A stretch of 64,000 nucleotides of DNA from Monarcha castaneiventris obscurior (lineage: Eukaryota > Chordata > Aves > Passeriformes > Monarchidae). The DNA is taken from positions 372,001 through 436,000 of the forward strand of contig JAMPIT010000437.1 of the NCBI GenBank assembly GCA_026261815.1, written 5' to 3'. A model generated the notes under the pieces. The model saw only the letters and a list, made by a program, of their open reading frames with translations, was not told the origin of the DNA and searched no databases. This document shows positions 45,459 to 57,670 of this stretch, one piece after another (positions within the stretch are counted from its first letter, which is position 1; each line of letters opens with the position of its first letter). Position numbers and translations under genes: made by a program.

Positions 45459-46280
45459 GAAAGAAACCCTTCTTTCAGTGCAAAACTTTATCAAAGATGT
45501 TCTCATGCAGAACTTAATCTTGTTATTTGAGTGCTGCATTTTCAGGGTTTTCTTGTCAACCCCTGTTGTTTTGTGTACGAACAGGAAAGCCCTTCTGTAA
45601 GTGAGGCGCTGGCCGATGGGCTGTCGCCACCTCCTGCTTGTGCAGCTGCGCTGCATCCCGGGCTGGCTGCGAGCGCAGATTGCTCGGGGCTGCCAATTCC
45701 TGCCACCCTGCCTTTATTAGGTTGGTTATTTTTTCTGCGAGCAGCTTTTGCTCTAAACAAATCTGATTTAGTCCCCAGTGAGTCCAGGACAAAACGATGC
45801 ATGTGAACATGGCTGGGTTGGGAGGATTCAGCACAGACACTGGAGGAGATGGTGCTGCCAGCACCCAAGTGCCGGGAGGGACCACGGAGATGCTGGGGCT
45901 AATGCCATGTGGCACCAGAGCCCTGCGCTGCCCCGGGCACACTGAGGGTCCCCACGGAGCCTGTGCCACCTCCTCCCTTCCCTGCACCTGCTGCCATCCA
46001 CTGGACCCTGGGGAATTCCTCACGATGCATCCCGCTCCGAGGCCAGAGAGTCCATCCAGGCTGCAGCCCCCTGAGCTCAGGGTTGTTTTCTGAGCTCAGG
46101 CAGCCTTACGTTGGTTTTTAAACCAACCAAGCTACCAAAACAGCCCCCAAGCCCCACAGAGCGAGCCTGATCCCTGCGGGGATGGAATTTGAGATGGATG
46201 CTGGTGAGCTGACACAGAAAATCTGAACATGTCTGCGCATCCCTCAATGAGCTTCCATGGTCAGATACTTAAAGAGACAC

Positions 46281-46286
46281 TTTATT
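46281..46286 (-). terminator. GPR87: GPR87 polyadenylation signal
   Basis: AATAAA on the minus strand, 51 bases past the stop codon of GPR87, followed downstream by a T-rich stretch (GTGTCTCTTTAAG). The position suggests a very short 3' UTR. Confidence 0.6.
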
Positions 46287-46337
46287 TACATGATCTACAA
46301 GCACTCTCACAAGTCAGCAGAGTCTCTGTGGGTGCCT

Positions 46338-47368
46338 TCAGACATCGGTGTACTCGTGGTAGATGCGCACCTCTGATCTCCTGACGCTCTGGAGGGACCT
46401 GATGCTCTCGCTCCTGGTTCTCATGTTGGATTTCCTGAACAGCCTTCGTGAGAATGATCGACACATGAAAAAATAAATGATTGGATCCAGACAGACATTG
46501 CACGCGGACAGGAACAGTGTCATTTCCTTACAGTAATACAAGATTTTATGTGCAGAGTCATCTAAAATTTTGTCCAGATGACTAAAAGTAAAGGGTATTC
46601 GGCACAAATGGTAGGGCAAAAAGCAGGTGAAAAACACAGCCACGACAACCCTTATGCTCTGGTTGTGCTTCCGCTTTCGGCTGGATGAGCTGATGAACTG
46701 TTTGCTCGATTTATAGATGTACCTGGATATGGCAATATAACACCCTATCAGGACTATCAGCACCACTACAAACATGCAGGTGTTGATGTAGATGACAGCC
46801 GAGTGCCACTTGACTCCCAGGGGGGACTTCAGCTTTAGGCAGTCATCGATGTTTCTCTTGGTGGGGTAGCCGTTGGTGAGGATCAGGTTTGGCAGCGCCA
46901 GGAACGCCATCACCACCCACACGCAGGCTGACAGGATCTTGGTGAAGGTGATGCTGTACATTCTGGAGTCTCCAAAGGGCTTCACCACTTTCAGGTAGCG
47001 GTCGATGCTGATGAGGCCGAGGAACACGATGGTCGTGTACATGTTGGCGTAGAACAGGACCGTGGTGTAGCGGCACAGGAAGGAGTTGAAGTGCCATGGT
47101 CCCAGCTGCGAGTCCTGGATGATCTTGAACGGGAACGTCAGCGTCATGAGCAGGTCTGCAACCACAATGTTCTTGAGGTAAAATATAAAACTGGTTTTGT
47201 TCCTGATGTGGAAGAAGATCCACACTGCTAGGCCGTTCAGCAGGAGGCTGGCCAGGAAGATGACGAGGTAAAGCACGGGCAGGACGATGGTGGTGAACTC
47301 GTCATGCGTAGAGTTCCCGAGGGAGCTGGCGTTGGGCGAGGTGCTGTTGTCTGGGCTGAGGCGATTCT
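46338..47368 (-). CDS. GPR87: GPR87, main coding exon
   Basis: Class A GPCR of the P2Y12/LPA-linked family. The exon starts after acceptor TCCCCCCATCCCCACAG (AG at 47370-47369), leaving a codon split with an upstream exon that I did not find; human GPR87 also has its first residues on a separate exon. From here 342 complete codons run to the stop. Features are clustered N-glycosylation sites in the extracellular N-terminus ([14 protein letters not shown]), [31 protein letters not shown] with the DRY motif, [17 protein letters not shown] at TM6 and DPIIYFFMC at TM7. The tail [19 protein letters not shown] ending EYTDV is almost identical to human. Human GPR87 is epithelial, p53-responsive and reported to respond to LPA. 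Confidence 0.95.
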
Positions 47369-48726
47369 CTGTGGGGATGGGGGGAAGCAAAAGGTTAAAG
47401 TTTGTTTCTGGTGCTCTACAAATGGGCCAGTTTAGAACTGTCCTCTCCCTGGGCAGTCTGGAGGCTGTTCGGGTGAACCATAAATCAGAACTGCAGGGTG
47501 CCAGCTCGTGGCTTTCTTGACAGAATGCCACTTGTGAGCTGAGATGTTTGTCATGAGACAGGGCTCTGGAGAGACTCCTCAGGCCTATCGAAATGCTCGT
47601 TTGAACTTAGTTTACTTAAATGTATTTGAAAATCACAGTCTCTGGGGGATTTTAAGATTTCGTATGTAAATGTTTGTGAAAAACTTATAAACTCTGTCAC
47701 AAAATGACAGTACATTTTGTTTCATGTTGTTTATGCTCTGACCTTGGCTAGCTGGCTGTGGGGCAGCGCTGGGCAGTGCTTGGACAGCCCGTGCTGGAAT
47801 GACTTATTTCTTTCAAATGTTGTAGGAACTGACAGTAATAAAGTAAACACTTATCAATCGCTTATATTTCCATTGTTGTTTTACCTGGCAGTTTTCCATA
47901 GGACAAATTGTACCCCATCCTTTGTGGTGCTGTAGGTTTTCAGCTGAAATGCTCTTCAGGAGTCCCACTGGCAGCCGTGGATCTGGGATGCAGCAGGGCC
48001 TGTGCCAAGATGATGTTCTGGGGAAAAAAACCCCAAATTAAAACCAAGGGAAATAGAAGAGCCCACCTTCTTGTCCCCTGCATGGAGAGGAGCTTTGTGA
48101 AAGGAGCTTCCTCTGGAATTCCCAGTGAAGGGCTGGCTGAGGTGTGCTAAGGGCTGATCTCTGAGTACTGCATGGTGGTTCTGTGCTCAGGTCTTCATTG
48201 CCCTCTTCTTGCTCATTTCAGTGATGGATGACCAAGAGTGGATTTTTTTTTAAAACCACCACTCACTTCTTGAAGTAAAAAAGTTTCATCTGTAATTATG
48301 AAATATGTGTGTATAACTTCATAGTGTATTCCCCAAAGCGGGGTGGAAATGGTGGAAATGGCAAGTTCCTGTTCCTTTTTCATAGAAACTGGCACACAAA
48401 GAACACTGAGACCTGCAGAAACTCATTTATGCCGTGATGGCATCACAATGTTCGACATTGTTCAAAGGGATTTTGCCAGTACCAGTTTGTAAGGCTGTGC
48501 TCCAAATTGTTCTTTCCTCTATCAGTATGCAAATGCAATAACTTTTCTGTGATTCATTTTTTGCTTACAAGTTTTGATAGGAAAACTGGCAAAATGGTTC
48601 AGATCTCACCAGCCCCGCTAGACCTGACTGCTCTCACGGGAATGAAGAGAGGATGGAATTCCTGCAGCCCTTTTGCAGATCAGAACCTGGTTTAGGTCCG
48701 TGTCCATGTAGGAACCACGTTGTGTG

Positions 48727-48740
48727 GCACTAGATGGCGC
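48727..48740 (+). promoter_or_regulatory. strong CTCF-like motif
   Basis: GCACTAGATGGCGC matches the vertebrate CTCF core (CCASYAGRKGGCRS) at all positions but the first. It lies about 1.4 kb upstream (right) of the GPR87 main exon, where a boundary between GPR87 and P2RY13 would be plausible. Binding is not shown by sequence alone. Confidence 0.5.
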
Positions 48741-51700
48741 CAAAGCAAGTAATGGTGTATGAAAGCATCAGTAAAAACTTTAATTTGGATATTTTAACCT
48801 TTTTATCAGTCTGGCTTCTTGGCTGGCACTGTTTGCTCTGACAGTGACAAGACTGTCAAGGGTATTGTAGGTATTTTGTTTTCTGTGGGTCTGGGCAGCA
48901 GTGATCCTCATGTTTTGCTGTTGCTGAGGATTTGCAGCTCTCTTTTCTGCCCAGGAGGCACGGAGATCAAAAGAATATGTGATTTTATGAAAAGATGCAT
49001 ATCTGACTCCTTATGTAAATAAGGTGCTTATTTCCCTGCTTTTCAGAGTTTCTTTTAAGTCTGCATAATGCCTGGTCCCTGGAAAACTCCTTGTTCTCAG
49101 GCTCTTCAGGCAAGTGCTCTGCTGAATCCTCAGTCCGGAGAAGTCAGCGAGGTGTTGGCTGTGGTGCCTGGGATTCGAGGCAGAGCAAGAGGTGGCTCCC
49201 GTGTCCCCCTGCTGTAACCCTGGGAAATGCTGCAGGATTCCCCGGGGCTGGGGATGGATCTGTGTGGAATGGACTGCACATGTCCTGGTGTTGCTCTGGC
49301 CCCAAAGGGATTTGCTCTAAGCCCTGTCAGAAAAGGCTCCTTTCTTTTTCCTCCACTGCATCCATTCTTGTAGGTGGATGCTGTCACAAGAGACTGTAAA
49401 AATCCAACACCAGGTAATGTCAGTGCCTGTGTCTCCCTGCACAGACAGCCCCGACACTCAGCAGAGGTTCTGTCCCCTGTTTGATGTCAGGCGGCTGTTT
49501 CCTGGTGCTGGTGGGGAGGCTCCCTGTTGCAGGGACCTCTGGCCAGAGGGAGTTCCCATCCTCCACCCGCTCCCGACCCTGGTCACGTTCCCGTCTGCAT
49601 TTGCTATTGGCAGGGATGGGCCATGCCCAGCAAGCCCTGATCAGTACAGATCAAAATCCAGTTTCCTTCCTTCTTGGGAACAGTGTCTTGTTTCCTGGGT
49701 GCTGTTACTTGAATCCAGTGGCTGTCAGCCTGAATTTTGGGGTTTAGCCCGTGGCTTTGTAGTGCAAACTGCTGTGGAGGTCGGACTGAAATCCCAGGGA
49801 CCAGACGTGGCTCCACGGCTGTAGCAGGAGGCTCTGCCTGGACAGGAAAGTTCCTCTCCACCCCAGGGAATGCCTGCAGTCCCCAGTCAGTCTCTGCTGG
49901 GCTGTCTGTGCCTCGTGGGGTTTGCCAGGATCAGGATCCTCACTGCTCCCGTGCTTGCCCTGCAGCTCTGGCTCAGGTGCCTTTCCCCGCTCCCTGCAGA
50001 ACCTGTGCTGGCAGGAGCAGCCCTGCTGCTGGGCTCTCAGGCTCCCAAAACTCTTCTGGCACGGCACGGGAAGGCTGTGTGGGTGACAGGAGCTGCAGTG
50101 TCCCAGCTCTGAGCCTGGAAAGCCATTCTTGCAGTGAATCCTACCGTGGTGGAGCCCTGCCACATGCATCCCCTGGTCAGCGAAGGTGTGACCACCCTCA
50201 GATTGCCCAGGGACATCCAGGCCACTGGGAAGCCATCGTGGGACCTGTGTGTGCCTGTGCAGGCCAACCAGGACCGAGTCTTTGCGTGGATATCTCTGTG
50301 TCTTCTTGTTCCTGATGGTTTTAATGTTAAAATATGTTCTGAAATCATCTCAACAAACTGTGGGTTGGAAAAACAAAGCAGCAAATTCTTCACCAGTGTA
50401 ACCTGTGCCAGCTGAGGTTTCTGAGCAGGGCCCTGTGCCCTGCCAGCACACCTGAGCTCAGCAGAGGCTCTGGTGTCTGCAGGGTGGAGGAGAGAGGCAA
50501 CACCCGCTACTGCTTGTCCTCTTTACACACCAAAAGCTCTCCCTGGTGCTGCTGTAGCTTAAAGCATTAAAGGCTTCACCAGGCAGGTCTGTGCAGAGCT
50601 GCAGGGAAGTGCTGGTGTGCTGGCCTTGCTGCACAGAGCTGGGTGTGTGACAGTGTGGGATGCACAGCGATGGTCTGCTCAGACTCAGCGGTCCAGAGGT
50701 GTTTCCGTAGTTTCCTCCCAAAGTCTGTCGGGCTGAGGGGTGCTGTGGTGGGCAGAGCACTCGGAGCAGTGTGGCTTCATTGTTTACACGCAGGGGTAGG
50801 TGAGCAAGGGCTGTCTGTAGAGCTGGGGTATCTGTGCTCCAGTAGCTTCCTTCGTGCCAACAAAGACTGCTATATTGCAGACTCCAGGAGTAGGAACAAA
50901 TTTCTGCTCTATGGAGAATTCACTCTTTTTCATGTGTTCCATTGCAACAGGCAATGAAGACTGTCTTCTCTTTAAGGAGTATTTTAGGATGTTTTGCAAA
51001 TGATCACTGTGTACTCTAATTGTGGATTTTTTACTTGTTTGGATACAGTATTTTTGTGCTCAGCAGGGCTGACCCTTGTCCACTTCTCTGGACACTTTCC
51101 TCACCAATTTCATCCTAAGCAGCTGTCTCAGTCTTCTGTACAAATATATTCTGCTTGGATGGCTTTGGAGATGCACTAGAAGCTGCTCCTTTATTCAGGC
51201 AGCTTTGTAAACCAGAATACATTTTACTTCTTGTAGCTTCTGCACTTTGTTGCTGGTTGATGAGATAATCTCTTGCTGCTCATGTGGACAGACTGGTTTA
51301 TGTTCATGACTGATGTAACGTCAGAGGAGAAATGAAATAACAGGCTGCATGGCAGCCTTCTGTGTCAGGTAGGTAGGGAATGATTGCAGAGTTTTTCTAG
51401 TGACTAAGGCTTTAAGTTACCCTCCTGTTTAAAGAAACTGTATGCCCTCAAATCTGATCTTTTTTCATCTTATTTAAAACTTTTTAGAATTAGAATCTTT
51501 GTGCTAGACCAGGTGTTCTCGGTCATGGGGCTGCAGAGTCTTAAGTAATGGTTTTTATTTGAGCACATAACTTGTTGGTGTGCACCTTCTTGCCAGTCCC
51601 TCTGCATGCATCACCATAAGCTTGGGTAAATGACAGGGTTAATGCAGCAATAGACATGTGAGGCAGATATTAAACCTGCTGCTGGCTGGCTGCAATGCTG

Positions 51701-51811
51701 TTCTTTTTTGTTGCCCATCAGAACCAAATCATGGGGTTGTTTGTAAAGATTTAGGGGAAAAAAGCATTGGTGCAGGGTAAGAGCACGTGTGCACTGCTGC
51801 AGGCAGGCATG

Positions 51812-51930
51812 GAGCCTGTGTCTCTGCTCTGTGTCAGCCCCACACCGAGCCTTTGTCACTGCTCTCTCTGTCAGCCCCACACTGAGCCTGTGTCACTGCT
51901 CTCTCTGTCAGCCCCACACCTGAGCCTGCT
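51812..51930. repeat. about 37-bp tandem repeat, three copies
   Basis: Three head-to-tail units each starting GAGCCTGTGTCACTGCTC (first and second copies diverged) and containing GTCAGCCCCACAC. The second and third are nearly identical. Confidence 0.85.
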
Positions 51931-54323
51931 CCTGGTCCGTGCTCTCTGAGCAAGCTCCATGTTCTGGTCTCCCCTGCCTGCATCTCTTTATCCTCCTCAG
52001 TGCTTTCTCTTGTTCACTACAAGCCCAGTCTCAGTAGCTACGGCGCTGCCACCTTTCCCTTCCTTGGAGGCCTCTGTCAAAAATGGTCCATCTCCCTTTT
52101 GGTGAAGGTGTATGTTAATGTGCTGGTAATGCACAGTGGAAGAACCTGAAATTCCTGTTTGAATTGCTGCCTACCTCAGTGAGTTGCCCTTCTTGCTCTC
52201 TTGTGCTTTGCTCACTGCAATGGTTTTGGTGTTTTTGTAGCCAGGACATCCTGGTCCTGGCCCTGCCTGGGCTGGGGTGGGAGCTCCTGGGGTCCCCCTG
52301 TGCTCTGGGCAGTGCTGGAGCCCCCCAGTACCCCCTGAGCTGCTGCTCACCCCACTGTCACTTCCCTCAGCTGGGAGAGGGTGAGAGCAGCCCTGTGCCC
52401 CCCGTGCCCCCCGTGCCCACTGTCCTGGGAGTGGGGCCAGCATGGGCTGGTGCCCTGGGCCAGGAACGCTGCCCTGCTCAACCAGCCACGCTGCAGAGAG
52501 GCTGAAAGGAAGGAGTGGGGTGTAACTGTCCCCAGCTGTGGCTTATGGTGCCTGTCTTCTTCATCCTAGCCAGAAATAGGAACCTGCCTCCGCTCAGAAA
52601 GCTGCTTGTCTGCTCCAGGATCTGGCACAAAACCCCCTTCTGCGTTTTTAGGTTCCTCCTTGAACTTCCCCTCATTTCCAGCCTAGCTCTCCTCTCACAT
52701 GTCTCAGAGCAGCGCAGCATCCTGCCCCAGGAAGCTGCTGTGCAACTGGCTTCCCTCTGCCTTTGGCTGCTGTCTCCAGGATCCTGTTCTGTCCCTGCCC
52801 TGCTCTATCCATCTGTCCTCAGGAGAGACAGGAAAGGCAGCAGTCAGGGCTCACGCCTGCCCAGGCCCTGAGCTGGCATCCGTGTCGGGATGCTCACAGA
52901 GCAGCCCTCCCTTGGCTCTGTGCTGGGACATGCTGCTGGCAGAGACCAGGGTCCCCACCTCGCTCTGCCCAGGAGAAAAGGCACCTGCACCCTGCAGAGC
53001 CCCCACAAACAGGCACCAACCCACGGTGCGGCTCCATCTTCCTTGGGCCTCCATCTGTGGCAGCTGGAAGTGCCTCCAGTGCCTGGGCTGGATGTACCAG
53101 GGCAACCACCTAAACGTGCTGAGCCTTCACCTGTGCTGCAGCTGAAATCTCACAGCCTGTTGGCACCTGTAACTTCTTGTACAGGTGCACTGGGAGTAGC
53201 AAAATGCTGGAGTAAGCGTTCGATAATACCATCTAGTATGCAAAATTCTCATTTCGGGGGAATACGCCCTTAGGATAACATGATTTCCTCCCTTTGAAAA
53301 GAAATACTAAAAGTACTTGGACAAATCTAACTTTCTCAAAGCCACTTTGGGAATATTTTGTCCCAATGTAGCCATTAATTTTTTTCTCATTTCGAGTGAA
53401 TTATTATGAACCCTAATGGTCTTCTGTGTGAGACAGCTCTGACATGAGACGTTGCCTGAGATATCAAGTTCTTTCTTTTTTCAGTCTTTTGAACTGTTCC
53501 TTGCTAAAAGTCCATGATTATATTACCTGCTTTAAATTGGATCTTTTATGCAGTTTGCAAGATCTAGTAACTGTTGTTAATTGTTACAATAAGACTGCTT
53601 TTTAAGCTTATTTGCAGAACCTAAAGCTGCATGAATTCCCTTTCCCGTTGCATAGGCAGATGACGCTGAAAGAATGCTTCCCAGCTCTTTGCTGCATTAT
53701 TGACCAGCACAGGCACTGTCCATGGCCCAAAGGCAGGAGGCCTTCAGTGGTCACCATGGCTCTGGTCAGGTGTGCTGGGCTGTGGCACTGTGTGCAGGAG
53801 AGGCTCGGAGGGGCCCAGCCCCTCACTGCCACCTCTGAAGGGGTGGGGAAGGAGTGTTGTGGCACAGTCCAGCTCCTGAGGACTGCAGTGGTTTTTGCAT
53901 GAGAAGCTGAGAGATCTGCCAGCAGAACTGGTATCAGCGGGGCAGCGGGTGAGCAGCTGCTCTCGCTGCAGGAGAAGCTGGGCTGCGATCGCTGGCTGCT
54001 TTTTTTTGAGAAAAAAAGAAAGCTCAACACAGCGCTTGGGCAGAGCTGGGATAATGAATGTTTTCGCAGTAATGCAGCCTCTAATTAGCAAGGAGTAAAG
54101 GAACTCTGGAATGTTTCCTTTGCTGCTTTCTAGAAGACGCTGCTGCTGGTTGTTTGTGGTTGCACAGACCTGCTGGCGGTGGGAGCTGTTTAGCGCTGTG
54201 GAGAGGCTTTCCTTGGGCCCCCACCAAGAACACACCACGTGAGGTGCAGCCCCCGCACGCAGCCTCAGTGGGGCCTGCGTGGGTGAGGGTCCAAAGCTCC
54301 TGTGCAGTGACCGGGCTGTCCTT

Positions 54324-54639
54324 GAGCCACACTGACTGAGCCATGCTGCCCGAGCCACGCTGACCAGGCCGGCCTTGAGCCATGCTGACCGAGCCACACT
54401 GACTGAGCCACGCTCACCAAGCCACACTGACCGAGCCACGCTGACCAGGCCACACTGACTGAGCCACACTGACCAAGCCAAACCCAGCCACGCTGCCCGA
54501 GCCACACTGACTGAGCCACACCGAGCCACACTGACCAAGCCACGCTGACCAGGCCGTCCTTGAGCCATGCTGCCCAAGCCACGCTGCCCGAGCCACGCTG
54601 ACTGAGCCACGCTGACCAAGCCACGCTGACCAAGCCACG
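54324..54639. repeat. 14-bp minisatellite
   Basis: About 20 copies of a 14-bp unit, typified by GAGCCACGCTGACC, with G/A at the eighth position and AAG/AGG/GAG starts. Two larger interruptions contain 'GGCCGTCCTTGAGCCATGCT'. On the minus strand it gives long open frames rich in Trp-Leu-Gly-Gln and Ser-Val, which look like repeat artefacts. Confidence 0.92.
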
Positions 54640-57619
54640 GGCCTGGGCCCTGTCACTGATGATGCCACTGCCACGGACGGAGCCGTGGCTGCCACGCTCT
54701 GCACCCACCTGCAAAGGCCATGGCTGCGGTGGCCAGGCTTGAGTTGGAGGTTTTTACTGAAAATACCAGCTTTTAGGTTTGATTACTTGTACTGTGCTGT
54801 GAAAAACATTAAGTAAAAATTTCAAAATGACACTTTAAAAAGAATCAAGGTGTCTGGGGCGCAAACACAAAAATGCAGGTGTGTGATTAGCAGCACTGCA
54901 CTTTCATTTGTTGGACCTGTGTCTGCTGTGCCTCTAGCACATCCCTCAGGGCCACTGTGAGAAAATATATTGGGAAATCAAAATAATTATTGGTACGTGC
55001 ATGTAGCCAGTGCCATTTAAATCCTTCAGTAATTCCAGTCTAACTTTCAGGCATTTTATTTTGTGCTGAAGCAATTTCTATTGGTTTTTTTTAATGCAAT
55101 CCTCATTCACATCACAGAAGCACCGGGAAATCCTCGTGTGCCTGTGTCAGCTGGTTTCTCTGTGCTCCAGTACATCCTGCTGCCGGACAGCGCTCTGTGT
55201 GCTACTTGCAGCAGCACCACTGCTTGAAAGAGGAAGGAGAAGGACCTGGGGATTTTGGGGTGCGGGAAAAGCCCAGCCTGGTGCAATGCCCGGAGAGTTC
55301 CCTGCCCCCTCTGGGAGTGGACAGGCTGCTGGCCCTGGGCAGGGCATCGGGCACTAGCTGCAAGAGCTGCTGCTCCTCCTGACACCCAGCTCTGGCTGCT
55401 CTGGGCTCCTTTTACAGGGGCCTGTTTGCACCTGTTGCTGCAGTGAGGGTGATAGAAGCTGGTAGAAGTCCAATTTATGCTGCTCAGCATCAGTTGTCCC
55501 TTTGGTATGTCACTGACATTTTCTTGAGGAAGAACCAGAAACAGCAGTTGCTGCAGAGCCTCGTGTGAGGTTCATTGTTGGTCAGATGTGGAAAGCCAAC
55601 TTCTGACAATCGACAGTGCAATGTTTTAATTTATTTAAGATGTTGGAAAGGGTTAAGACTGCTGAAACATAGGAATAAATCTTGCCTCCTTCCTCTAGAG
55701 TTCTCTTGGCAGCCCTGGGGTTGGTGTCTGCTGCAGCCTGGGTTCCTGGGGAGCTGATAGCTGTGCAGTGGCTCTGGAGCTCACGGAGTGTGTCAGGCGT
55801 GTTTTCACTCAGTTCCAAACCTTTATAGATACTGCACAGTTCGAGTCTAATGCTCCAGTCGTACCACAGGGGGTTTGCCTGGCTGCTTCTGGTGCTCAGT
55901 GCATCAAAGAGCTCTGCCACGCTCCTGGGATCCCTGGGGCCAGGCGACTCCCCAGTGTTCCTGGAGCCCCAGCCCCTGGCATGGGTGCGTGCCAGCACAT
56001 GATGGGGTGCAGTGCTGGGTGAGCTGGTCTCCCCGCTCCCTCCCTGCCCCGCAGGGGCTCCGTCAGCCTGGGAGGGAGCCGAGGGTGAGACACTGGGCTG
56101 AGCTGGGGCAGGCAGCCCTTTGCAGGTGGGCAGGGAGGAGGGCTCATGGCTGAGGCTGCTGAGAATTTGCTGGTTTTCTCTCCCACCCCCCTAATGCAAA
56201 CATGATTTCTGTGTGTGAGGTCCCCACATACCCTTCAGCCTCTCTCCCCTCTGCCCCCTCCTGCAAGAACTCTCCCTCCTTGGTTCCTCTGTGAGGGGGG
56301 ATGTCCCATGGAGTGGGGCAGCAGGAGAGGCTCTGTCTGGTGCCCCAGGGCTGCTCGCCCTCCCCCAGAGGAAGAGGAGGGGAAGCTTCTCCTAAAAAAA
56401 GTACTGGTGGGTTCTGTGCTCAGGGCAGTGCCTGGGAGTGAATCAGCGACATCAGCCAAAGGTTGCCTGAGTTTCCTGGTTTCCCTTTTTAAAGAGGATT
56501 GCAGAATTCTTTAGAAAGATGGAAAGAAGTGTGAAACACTCCCAGTTTCCAGAAGGAGCACACAGAAGGAAAGTGGTTGTAGGCCCTACAGCGCACAAAG
56601 TAATTTTTTAACAAACCCTCGAATCATGCTGCTGCTCCCAGTGCTCCATAACCAAGAACAACCTTTTCAATATGAAATCTCCTTAAAAGACAGAGGCTTT
56701 TGCAAGCACCTCTGATATTTCCCAAGCCGTGAGACTCATCAGATCTAGTCTGCTCATTCAGAGCTATGTGGTTTTTCCAGTGAACCTGACAAGTTTTAAC
56801 ATGACTTGAATGGAGTACGAAGGAAGAGAACATTTATTCTGTTAATATAGTGAAGAGAGCTCAGGTTTGCTTTCCTGTACTGAAAGAGGTGAAAGGGAAT
56901 ATAGTACAAACCCTTTTAAAGCAAATTCAGATCTTGTAGTTACTGAATCTTACTTTATATGAGTTTAGCTCTGTCAGGAAGTGAGTTACTGGAACAATGG
57001 ACCCACCTGCATTTTGAGTCGTATCTTAGAAGGAAAGATTAGTAGAAACCAATTTTTTTTTTTTGCTGCCATGAATACTATGTATGAATGAATAAAAGGT
57101 TGGTAAGGGTATGCTATTTTGAGAACTCTTCACGCTTTTAATTGATCCGACATTCAGTTTATGGTTCCAAGCCTGGTTTTCAGCAACTATATCTTAATTC
57201 CTGTTTTGTCACTCAAGGGTGAGAAAGTGCTAGCAGATTAACTGAACAACTTATCAAACACTTTTCCGATGGTCAGAGCTCACTTACCTGTCACCATCGT
57301 CGCCTTCCGCTTGTCTCGGAGCTGCATCCCGAAAGTGCCTCAGACTCTTCCAAAACGCATCTTGAAACTACGGTAGGCAGGAGAGTATTTCCTGGGAGAG
57401 GGTAGCTGAACAAACCATGTCTGGCAGTAAGATTTTTGGGCTTCCGATGGCTTTTTTTTGTGATACCTGATCAGAGAGTCAAAATTCCCCTGGCCAGGAG
57501 CAACTGGAGCAACTGGCTTTCTCATTCCTGGGAATGACTCACATGCCAGGGTAGGTGAGCGCGCTCCCGCTCACTTCCTGGCTCCGGAGCAGCTGGGGCG
57601 CCCAGGACGCAGACAGTGA

Positions 57620-57670
57620 TTCACCTGGGAGGTGGGTTCACCTGGGAGGTGGGTTCACCTGGGAGGTGGG
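57620..57670. repeat. 17-bp tandem repeat, three copies
   Basis: Three perfect copies of TTCACCTGGGAGGTGGG in a G+C-rich area (57550-57790). Each unit contains CACCTG, an E-box also recognised by ZEB/SNAI-type repressors. Confidence 0.9.

Larger units (their letters stand above)
37966..46280. other. interval between the CpG-rich block and GPR87
   Basis: No exon recognised. It contains (TG)n, poly(T) and poly(A) tracts, and a weaker CTCF-like site (TTACTAGATGGCCC) near 41719-41732. Confidence 0.55.

Noticed and set aside
54081..54714. Long repetitive open frames rich in Trp, Leu, Gly and Ser-Val on the minus strand
   Set aside because: They are translations of the 14-bp minisatellite in several frames and resemble no protein.
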